A DNA stretch of 64,000 bases from Diplodia intermedia (taxonomy: Eukaryota; Ascomycota; Dothideomycetes; Botryosphaeriales; Botryosphaeriaceae): positions 372,001 through 436,000 of the forward strand of contig JAKEKT010000018.1 of NCBI GenBank assembly GCA_021495925.1, in the 5' to 3' direction. This document shows, one piece after another, positions 55,367 to 64,000 of this stretch. The position numbers and the translations under genes were made by a program. Positions within the stretch are counted from its first letter, which is position 1; each line of letters starts with the position of its first letter. The notes beneath the pieces are model-generated. The model searched no databases, had not been told where the DNA came from, and saw nothing but the letters and a program-made list of their open reading frames with translations.

Positions 55367-56619
55367 TCACTTTCTCGTCGCCGAGCAAACCCAGTTTCGA
55401 GTTTCGAACTTCTCGTCTGCGATACGGATGCATTGCTTCTCTTCTTGCTTCAGCACTCGGGCTGTCTCCTCTGGATACTTCGACCGCTGTACCCCGATTC
55501 GACACGGGGGATTTTTTTTTTCTTTCTACCTCTCGCTTTTGCTCTTCTTTTGCTTGGAGTACAGAACGGATATACCCAACCTCAATCACGGTCGCTAGCG
55601 GTTTTTTCTTCGACCATGATGGATCACGATGATGAAGCCATGAAAAGATGGGCATGGATGGAGATGGGAGAACCGATTTTTTGCATGGAGGATATACCCA
55701 CGGTCGCTTGTCGAGAGATTCTTTTTAACTCTTTTCTTTCGCGTTTGATTTAAGCTGAGGGGTGGGTGAGGGGCTTTATCATTTTCATTTTCGCTTCCCG
55801 GTAACAGAGGAGGATATACCCACACTATCGTTCGGTCATGGATGCACTAAGAGGCTGGGATTTGCTTATGAAGGATGCCGTGGTGGTCATCATCCTGGTC
55901 AGAGAATGCGAGGCGGACCAAAGAGAGAGAAGCGTACCGAGCGGATATGCGGGAGTAACGTATCGCAAGAAGTTTTGCAAAGAAATAGCCGCATTATTTC
56001 AAAGGACTAGTGCGACTCGATGTGAACACATATGTGATGTACTTCATAAGATGACAATAATCTTACGTTCCGCCTGAATAAGGGTTCACAACGCGACAGC
56101 TATAGTTGCTTTCTATGCCAGTGGCTTTGGCGTTCAACTTGTTCACGTAAATGGCTAAGTTTGCTATACTATCAAAAAGCGTCAACGATGATCTATTTAA
56201 GCGTATTCTTGGAACTGCCGAAACTGTCGATCTCACAGTGTCATTAGTTTGCTGATGCGTGGTTAAACGTCCATCCCGAGAAGCACTAGACGGAAAGAGA
56301 AAGGCCACAAGTTGCACCATGGCCTATTCCACTAGCTCGGTACATACTGCCCACCGATGACAAGTTTCAAACACTCCGTGTGCTACCGTACGGGTGTTCA
56401 ACCTCGTTTGTTTTGATTGTTTCCTCCTCCAAATGGCCCGACGCCGCTGACGCCGGCAACCCCGTTCGCTAATTAGACATATATGCTGCCATACCTCCAC
56501 ATTATCCAGCCTCTCAAGGACCTCGACAGAGCCAGCAGTAACCCCAAACCCAAACCCCTCCAACAATCCGGCCCAATCCCCCATCCAAAAAGAAAAAGAA
56601 AAAAAAAACCGCCCCCCAT
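55367..56619. other. Convergent intergenic region, defensin-like / methyltransferase
   Basis: 1.25 kb. T-rich between about 55400 and 55800 with a poly-T run at 55511-55522, then unremarkable. A 79-residue frame at 55838-56077 has no supporting features. Confidence 0.45.
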
Positions 56620-58003
56620 CTACGCCTCCGGTCTCTGTCCCCAAACGACATAAAACGGCAAAAACATATGGACATCCCTCCTCTTCATATCCTGCCTACA
56701 CTTCGCAACGAAAACCTGCACCTCCTCAGCCTCCCAGCCCAAGACACGGGTAAAGACGGCCAACACAAACGCCTCGAGCCCCTCATACGTCTGCACGAAA
56801 TTAAACGCGCCAATCTGCTTGAGGACCGGATCGCGCGCCCACGCGCCGACCGGCAACTTGCACAACCGCGCCTCGACGCGCACGAAGCCGGCGTCCTGCA
56901 TCCACGCCTTGAGCCGGGGGCCGGGCGACACGGTGCGGCCGATGCGCGCGCAGCCGTCGACGAGCAGGTCCGCGAGCCGCGCCATGTTGCTGTCTGAAGG
57001 GATGCTGCCGTCGTCGGACCGGTACTGCATCTCGTAGTCGGAGAACTCGGCCCAGCCGCCCGGCGCGGTCGCGGCGTGGGCCTGCCGCATCAGCCGCGGC
57101 CAGTCGGCGATGGAGCCCGCGAGGTAGCGGCAGTGGACGAGGTCGAAGGGGGCGCGGTCCGCGGGCCAGTCGGACTCGGCGTCGTCGACTTCGAAGCGGA
57201 CGTTTGGGGGGACTTTTTTACGGGTTAGTGATGGGGTGGAGGAGATGGGGGTGGGGGGAGGTTTATAGAGAATGGGGGGAAATGGAAATTGGAACGAAAC
57301 AAGGATTTTTGGGCTTTGGGTATATGGAAAAGGGGGAGGGAAGCAGGAAAAAACTCACCCCAGTGCGGCTGGATGGGAGACAGGTCGTTGCCGATGATCT
57401 CGGCGTCGGGATACGCGTCGCCAGCCTCGATGGCCCAGATACCGGTGCTGCGGTTCGCGAAGCGCGGGGGATTGTCGTCAGCAGAAGCCACGCGACGCAT
57501 GATGTGCGGGGGAAGCGAGAATCCTTCTCGCCCTACGCGGAGTCGTGTAACCATTCCCCAGTCCCTCCCGGTGGGAAGATTTGAGATCAAGGAGGAGGGC
57601 GGAGGGGGACGGATTGTGCGTGTGGATTGGCTACGACGTACCCGGTGCCGACGTCGAGGATGCGCTTGGGCGGGGCGGACAGCGGGGCCAGGAACAGCTT
57701 GCGGCCCTTGGCGAGCATCTGCATGTGGTGCACCATGTCCAGCCGGTCCTGCTCCTTGTCGTCGTTGGGGAAGTGGTACGCGCCCTCGCGGTAGGCGTGG
57801 AAGCGGCGGCCGTGCTCTATCTTGTAGTCCTGCACTGACGACGCCAGCGACGTCGAGTAGCTTTGCCTGGTGAGAAGCGGTGTCAGCAAGACAATCCAGC
57901 GGTTTGGTAAGGTCCGGTCCATCTACATGTCGGAGCCCGCAGCGGAGTCGCTGTCGAGCGAGGTGTCGACCTCGAGCGCGGGCTCGGTAGTGGGATTGCT
58001 CAT
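56620..58003 (-). CDS. LaeA-like SAM-dependent methyltransferase
   Basis: Start ATG at 58003. Exons 57927-58003, 57642-57866, 57359-57447 and 56620-57212; introns 60, 194 and 146 nt; about 327 aa. The second splice completes SAM-binding motif I (RILDVGTGTGIWAIEAGD), and the fourth exon starts VPPNVRFEVDDAE. Further family blocks: the N-terminal RRFHAYREGAYHFPNDDKEQDRLDMVHHM, NDLSPIQPHW, FDLVHCRYLAGSI, PGGWAEFSDYE and a C-terminal KLPVGAWARDP. This is the TAM/UMTA-LaeA group, which includes the nuclear regulator of secondary metabolism LaeA and many relatives of unknown substrate. An orthologue of LaeA itself is not implied; there is no biosynthetic cluster beside it. Confidence 0.92.
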
Positions 58004-59178
58004 GGCGGCGCAGGTTGAGGCAAATCGAAAGGAACCGCAGATCTGGTACGGGGAAGAGAGTGAGTTGGATTACTGCTGCACCCGGGTGACAGGTATCTGG
58101 GAACGGTTGAAGAAGCAGGCCGGGAGGATGAAGAGTGCGGGGCCCGTCTGACCACCAGGCAAAGCAAAGGACAATAGTATGTGACGATCGACGGCCGGTC
58201 CACCAGTCAGCTCATCACGGACCGTGAGGCCCGAAGAGGGGCAAAGAGGCAAGAGGGGCAGCCTGGTGACTCCGAAAAAGGCAGCCCACTAACGTCCACG
58301 CCTACTAGCGCCGCGGGCCCTATACTGAAACAGGACCTTGTACTCTGCTGCGGCTCACAGCCCAGAGCCAGCAATAGACTTAGAAAGTGTCCAGACTTCG
58401 CCATCTGCCATCTCAGTTGCCATCGGCCACCGCGCGCCAGTCTTGAGGCTTGCGTCCTGGCGAATACGGCTCTCACCGAGTGACGCTGGAGCCAGGTCCA
58501 GCGGGCTCTTGCGCAGAACCAATTTCCAAGGTCCGAACAGCCAATTGGCTGCGGGCGAGAGAAAAGTGGTGGAGAACGAGAGCGGAGCTTGTTAATAAGG
58601 ACCGGACGTGTCGGACCCACGACAGGGCCGGCCACCAGGCGAAGTGGGGGATCTGCCCATCATCGGCCTGGGTCGTGCAGGATAGAAACCTGACGAGACT
58701 GAAGCAGTCCCGATCCGACGCCTCATCGTCGGTCCGGACCAGAAACAGCCTGAGCACGAGCTGCGGTGGTTGCAGAAGAAGGAGTGGTCGGCGCCAGTGG
58801 ATGAAGATGGTGGGAAAGAGGGCGGAAAAAAGAAGGTTGTGGGGTGCGGAATTCCACTAATAATTAGACCTCCCGACGGCTCGCGACGGGCCGCGTAACG
58901 GTCTCAAGCCATCCCGCCGCCACCGGAGGCCACGAGTCGACACGGACCCCCGAACCGTAGTAGTAGATTTAAGGACGCGAGAAAGTTTGCTGTATAATTA
59001 GTTTGCTCAAAGTATACCGCGATCACGCCCATGAAAGCACTCACAAAAACAACCCCATCGCACAGCCACGCAATAAGAATAATCATCTATCATTTCACGT
59101 CTCTACAATCTCCCTTCATCTATCAGACAAAGTAGCAGTTCCAAAGCCACGCCTCCTATGCCGACCACCCCTCCCCCC
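58004..59178. other. Intergenic, methyltransferase promoter and ABCA 3' flank
   Basis: 1.2 kb. Short open frames on both strands without recognisable features; AT-rich near 58960-59120. No gene supported. Confidence 0.5.
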
Positions 59179-60058
59179 TCAACCCTCCTCCTCCTTGACA
59201 TGATGCTTCCCGACAATACTCAAGAAAACCTGATCCAGCGTCGTGCGCCCGACCGAGTAATACGCAATGCCCAGCTCGGCCTTGCTCCTCTCCAACTTGT
59301 CAAACAGCTCCGCAATCCCCATGCCGCCCGCACCAACCCCCTCCTCTCCCTTCCCCTCCTTCCGCCACGGCGCCGTAAACCTCAACTGGCCATGCGCGAC
59401 CCTCCCATCCACAACGGCACCCACGACATTCCGCCCCACCCACGCGCAAACCCTCTCGACCTCCTCCTCGCCACTCGCCGGCGCCGACTTCAAAACGAGC
59501 TGAACGACCCAGCCATCGCCGAAGCGTTGCCGCAGCTCCTCAGCGGAGCCAACAGCCAGCAGGCGTTGAGCCAAAAACGCAGCGCGGGTGGCCAGGGCGT
59601 CCGCCTCCTCCATACTATGCGTGGTGAACAGCAAGGCGCGGCGGGCGTCGGCGGCGACGGCGCCGAGGGTGCGCCACATGACGCGCTTGGCGGCGGCGTC
59701 CAAGCCGGACGACGGCTCGTCGAGCAGCAGCGCGGCGGGGTTGCCCGTCAGCGCGACGCCGAGCGAGAGCTTGCGGCGGTTGCCGCCCGACAGCGCGGCG
59801 GCCATGCGGTCGCGGAACGGCGCGAGCCCGACGGCCGCGAGGACGGCCGCGACGTTTTGTTCGACCGCCGCCACGCCGCGCGCGCGCGCGTAGAAGCGCA
59901 GGTGCTCGGCCACCGTCATCGCGTCCGTCGCGTCGAACTGCGGGCACACGCCGAGGAAGGCGCGGGCGGCGGCGCGGCGCTGCGTGACGCTGACGCCCTC
60001 GACGAGCACGTCGCCGCCGGCGCCGGGCGACGGGTGCTCGTCGCCGCGGATCAGCGAG

Positions 60059-60090
<32 letters not shown>

Positions 60091-63000
60091 GAGCAGCGCG
60101 AACGTCTCGCCCGCGCCGACGCCGAACGTGACGTCGTCGACGGCCGTGTTCTTGCCGAAGTGCTTGGTCAGGTGCAGCACGCGGAGCCGGTCCGCCGACT
60201 GCTCGGTGCGCCTGGCCTCCGCCCTCACGTCGGCCCCGCGCGCCTCGCTGCTCTCTTCGACGTGGTGTTGCTTGTGCGTCGGGCGGAGCAGCAGGAAGGC
60301 GGGCTTGTAGCCGCTGTCCCACCATACGAGCATGACGAACAGCGCGGCTGCCTGCGCGATGAGGTAGAGGATCGGGCCGCCGTAGACGGTGATGTCGCCC
60401 GGGTACGAGGCTATGGAATCGCCGCGGCAGAGGAGCGAGAATGAGTTGAGTGACAGCAGGAGGGAGCGGAGAAGGTTGCCGGCGGGGGTGATGATGCCGA
60501 TGGTGAAGTGTGCCGTCTTGATGTCGCGGTCGATGTACGCCGCCTGGCTGTAGGTGAGAATGCTCATATATGCAATGAAGTAAAGAAGGAAGAACACTGC
60601 CTGCCCGCCAGCCATGAAGGCGAAGGCGGCCAGCTGAGAGGTGACGAAGAGGGACACAACATAACTCAATAGGATGGAGGTAAAACCGTACAGGAAGAAA
60701 ACGACAAACAGGTAGCCTGGGGAATACCAGACGTCGGACGCACCCACGAATATGATCGTCACGAGCGCCGCGACAAGGAGGACGAACATGAAGTCGAACA
60801 GTGTGTACGCTATCCACAAGGGAGCAGCTCGAATGCCGTTGCTGTAGTGCAAAGCCCTCACTTTGCGGATCCGCTCCATGGTCGGGTACAGGGCGAAGAA
60901 ACCGGTAAAGGCACACATGGCAAGACCAAAGTAGAGGACAAGCTGCAACGTATCTCCAGCACTGGCTGAATACGGAACCGCAAACGTCTGGTAGCTTGTG
61001 TAGATGGTAGTGTTTGCGAGAACGCTATCCAAGATGTTCTGAGTGAGATATGACCAGAAAATGTCATAGTTGTCGGAAACGTAGGCAAACGTCGGCGCCG
61101 AATTGGGATCGAGGAAGAATCCACCCGGCTTGACAACTGCGTAGTTATCCGCGATGTATTGATTGAACTCGGGCAAACTGTCCACCGAGTGGAAACTGCT
61201 TTCATCAAGTCCAGAAGCAAGTGCCAGGAGCCTGGGCGAAACAGCGCTCGAGGGACCCACGGGAATGAGGAGGCCCTCCTCGAGGACACTAGTCGCGGCA
61301 AAATTGACCGACTCGGGATTATTCGTCGACTTGCCGGGACTGCAGGACGCTGCCTCAAACCCTTTGAGGAACAGTGTGACCAGGCCGGCAGCGATGACTG
61401 GAATAAGGACGGCCACCACATAGGGCAGCCAGTTGCGGCGAAGGATGATGAGACGCTTGACGAAGAGCACCCAAGTCTGCCTGACGAATCCTGTCCCTTT
61501 GCCCGTCGTCATCTCCAGCTGGTCTTTCTCCGTCTTCACCTCCGAGGCATGGTCCGAGTCGGAGGTCTTGCTGGGATCAGCACCGTCGAGCGTCTTGGCG
61601 TTGGCCTCCTGCACAACCGTCTCCGGCCCCGAGCCCTGCTCGTGAATCTCCTCTGCCAGCTTCAAGAACACGTCTTCAATCGTGGGCCCGTTGACCTGGT
61701 ACTGAGTTATGCCTTCACGCTCCAGCGCCGCGGTGAGGACGCGGGCCTGGGCCGAATCCGCAACTTGGTAGACCGTCTTGTCGAAAAGAACCTTGCGCGG
61801 AGTATCCTCAAGTGCCTTGGGCGCGTGTTCGATAAGCGCGTTGTCGAGGACGATGCGGTATCCACCGCCCAGGTTGTGCTTGAGCTCGACCGCCGTGCCA
61901 GTTGCCTTGAGGTTGCCTCTCGATAGCACCACGATAAAGTCCGAAAGGAAGTCCGCCTCGTCCAAGAAATGCGTCGTAAGCAGCATGGTGCGCGCCCCAC
62001 GTTCAGCCAACAAGATATCCCAGATCTTCCTGCGCGAGAGCGGATCGATCCCGGAACTGACCTCGTCGACGCAGCACACGCGGCTGCCGCCGGTGAACAT
62101 CATGGCGAGCTGCAGCTTGCGCTTCTGGCCTCCAGAGAGCGTCCCCGCCTTGGCCTTCACCTTGTGGTCCAGGTCGCACGAGCGGATGAGGTCGGTGATC
62201 TGCTCCTTCGAGTCCCGCGTCGAGGCCTTGAGGTTGTTGAAAATCTTCACGTGCTCGAACACGGTCAGCTCGTCCCACATGACGTTCTTTTGCGGGCAGA
62301 GGCCCAGGCCGCCGTTGCCGTCCACCTCGATGGATCCGCTCGAGATGGTGTTCAGCCCCGAAATCGCGTCCAACGTCGTACTCTTTCCGGAGCCGTTGGC
62401 GCCGAGGAGGACCATGATCTGACCCCTCAGTGCCGAGAGGCTCAGGTCGTTGACGGCCAGGACGGTTTCCTTGGGCGCGGCACCGAGCCGGCGCATGACC
62501 TTGCGATGCCACCAGCTGGGCTGCCAACGCTTGGTGAAGTTGGTCAGCTTTATCGAAACCGGGGGCCCGTCGGCAGAATCGAGCGTCATCTTGCGCGTCT
62601 TCGAAGCCGTGCCATAGAGGGTGCGCTCCACAAAGGCGCCAATGACCGGGAAGACGAATATTTGTATGATCAGGAAGACCCAAAACGCAATGCCGGGCAG
62701 CTGCCACGGGCTCTCCGGCGCGCCCTCGACGAGATTCGCGGCCCTGTCCTGCCGCTCGAATCGTGCGAGCAGAATCATGAAGTACGTGTAGTTCATGGGC
62801 GGGAAAAGCAGGCTCAAGATGGCGACGACACCGGCCGACTGCGTCTTGGTGACCTGCGCGACGATGGCCAGGACAATCGACACGAGCACGACCGTGATGC
62901 CGGATAGCTGTGCCTTGCGGAAAAGACTGCCGCCCAGGATGGAGAAGCTGGACAGCGCGAGGCCTGCCAACACATGGTAGATGATGATGACGCCGTAGCT

Positions 63001-64000
63001 GGAGGACGGGAACACGAGCGCCCGCATGATGGCGGCCATGACGATCCAACTGGGAAGATAAATTATATCAAAGGCTAGATGGTTGGCAAGCAAACGAGCG
63101 ACCTGGGTGTGCCAGACGTGCTTGTTCGGCGTCATGGCCTCGATCAACTGCGACATGCCGAGCTCTCGCTCCGAGGCCATGTGGCCGGTCAGCTGGTAGG
63201 TGATTCCGCAGATGCCAATGAAGAAGGCCACGGCCAAAATATTGATCAGGGCGTTCATGTACGAATGCCGAATTTGGTCAGCCCGCTCCTGGGCGTTCCT
63301 GGGGGTGAATGGATACTCGTTGACTGAACTGGGTAGCGAGGCGCCGCTGACAGAGGCGATCTCGGCGTCAATTGCGTGCTGGAAAGGCAGGATATAAAGC
63401 TCGGCATCGTTGTCGTGGTTCTCGACGTAGATGCGCTCTCCCAAAGCACCATCAGCCCTCAGCGTATAGTTCCAAATACCACCAGTCCCTTCGCTGGGGG
63501 AAGAGTGAAAGTTCGCGGCGGCGAAGCAGGTCGAAACGCCGCGCAGGGAACTCGGGCATTCGGTGAGCAAGTCCATGTCGCTCTGCACCACCGCGACCTG
63601 CCTGCCAGCAGAGCGGACCGTGTCCGAGACGGCATTGATCACCGTCTCAACGTCCCCGCCAGTCAAGCCATTGTTCACGAAGACGACCTTGTTGCGACCT
63701 CCTTGCGCCGCCTTCAGCGCGTTCTCAAGCGAGCGGACGGGCGTGGCGGAGCCGATGCCGAAACTCGAGGGCGGGACGAAGAAGTTCTTAGCATAGGAAA
63801 TAAAGAACATCTGCGCTGCGGTTAGCATTGCCCTGTTGTTCCCTGGCCACCGGGGCGACCTCTCCACACCGTCGACCCCACAATCGCCAGCATCGGTGTA
63901 CGTACAAACAATATAGGTAAAAGAACGGCGCGGAGAATAGTCGACAACGGGTGCCGAAGCGCTACAATGAGCAGGTTCTTCTTGGTGAGCGTCCATGTCT
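59179..64000 (-). CDS. ABCA-type full-size ABC transporter (5' end beyond window)
   Basis: The start lies off the right edge. A partial exon 63906-64000 (WTLTKKNLLIVALRHPLSTILRAVLLPILF) is joined across a 95-nt intron (63811-63905, GTACGT...GCTAAC...GCAG) to one long exon, 59179-63810. The ATG at 63996 would open a frame through the intron and is not the start. About 1574 residues are visible, in ABCA order TMD1-NBD1-TMD2-NBD2, with a large extracytosolic loop after the first helix of each half. NBD1: GANGSGKST, CPQKN Q-loop, LSGGQKRKL signature, Walker B CVDEVSSGID. NBD2: GPNGAGKST, CPQFD, LSGGNRRKL, LLLDEPSSGLD, and H-loop TTHSMEEAD. ABCA proteins move lipids or act as floppases. Both ATP sites look functional; the DEV in NBD1 departs from DEP. 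Confidence 0.93.

Noticed and set aside
57448..57641. Apparent frameshift in the methyltransferase at SAM motif I
   Set aside because: Rechecking the donor (ACCGG|GTACGT) showed the splice keeps frame and rebuilds DVGTGTGIW exactly.
59158..60444. 428-residue plus-strand frame under the ABCA gene
   Set aside because: Antisense shadow of NBD2, low-complexity Arg/Ala/Gly composition.
63813..63996. ATG at 63996 as the ABCA start
   Set aside because: The frame from it reads through a clear intron; another frame supplies the canonical first ABCA helix, so the real start is outside the window.
49996..64000. Secondary-metabolite gene cluster (regulator, methyltransferase, ABC transporter)
   Set aside because: No backbone synthase is present; the transporter is an ABCA lipid type and the genes are separated by long gene-free stretches.

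Overview
The window is nuclear DNA of a filamentous ascomycete (Pezizomycotina; gene content fits Dothideomycetes, but the class is an inference). The evidence is the many short GT-AG introns (mostly 46-126 nt) with CTAAC/CTGAC-type branch sites, monocistronic genes on both strands, Zn2Cys6 regulators, an RTA1-type membrane protein, a LaeA-like methyltransferase, a CVNH lectin and plant cell wall lyases/hydrolases. I see no operon, CRISPR array, rRNA, convincing tRNA or intact transposon. Twenty-five protein genes are supported. All exon structures were built by hand from splice signals and frame continuity.

Layout. 1-17 kb: a truncated LCCL-domain membrane protein, a PLP aminotransferase, a doubtful small secreted ORF, an AIM6-like phosphodiesterase, the TFIIH helicase SSL2 (intronless) divergent from HID1, and an epoxide-hydrolase-like protein that has lost its catalytic motifs. 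17-28.5 kb: S-adenosylmethionine decarboxylase (SPE2) with a long leader carrying a spliced upstream ORF, a Zn2Cys6 factor, an RTA1 protein, and a convergent pair of GH43 glycosidase and PL4 rhamnogalacturonate lyase. 29.8-39 kb: AVL9 (ten exons) divergent from a large GPI-anchored Tyr/Pro/Asp repeat protein, then an NmrA-like oxidoreductase. 39.7-49.3 kb: amidoligase, a small Cys-rich secreted protein, a phytase-like esterase-domain protein with a GC-AG intron, a GNAT acetyltransferase, a CVNH protein and an unrecognised probable mitochondrial protein. 50-64 kb: a second Zn2Cys6 factor with a polyhistidine tract, a secreted defensin-like peptide, a LaeA-like methyltransferase and an ABCA transporter running off the right edge.

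How the genes relate. Housekeeping genes (SSL2, HID1, SPE2, AVL9) are mixed with accessory secreted or surface proteins; there is no convincing biosynthetic cluster. The loosely coherent group is plant-polymer use: GH43 and PL4 lie tail to tail. The items most worth follow-up are the defensin-like peptide (54796-55366), the epoxide-hydrolase-fold pseudoenzyme (13937-15858), the spliced uORF in the SPE2 leader (16956-17067) and the 38-residue repeats of the GPI protein.
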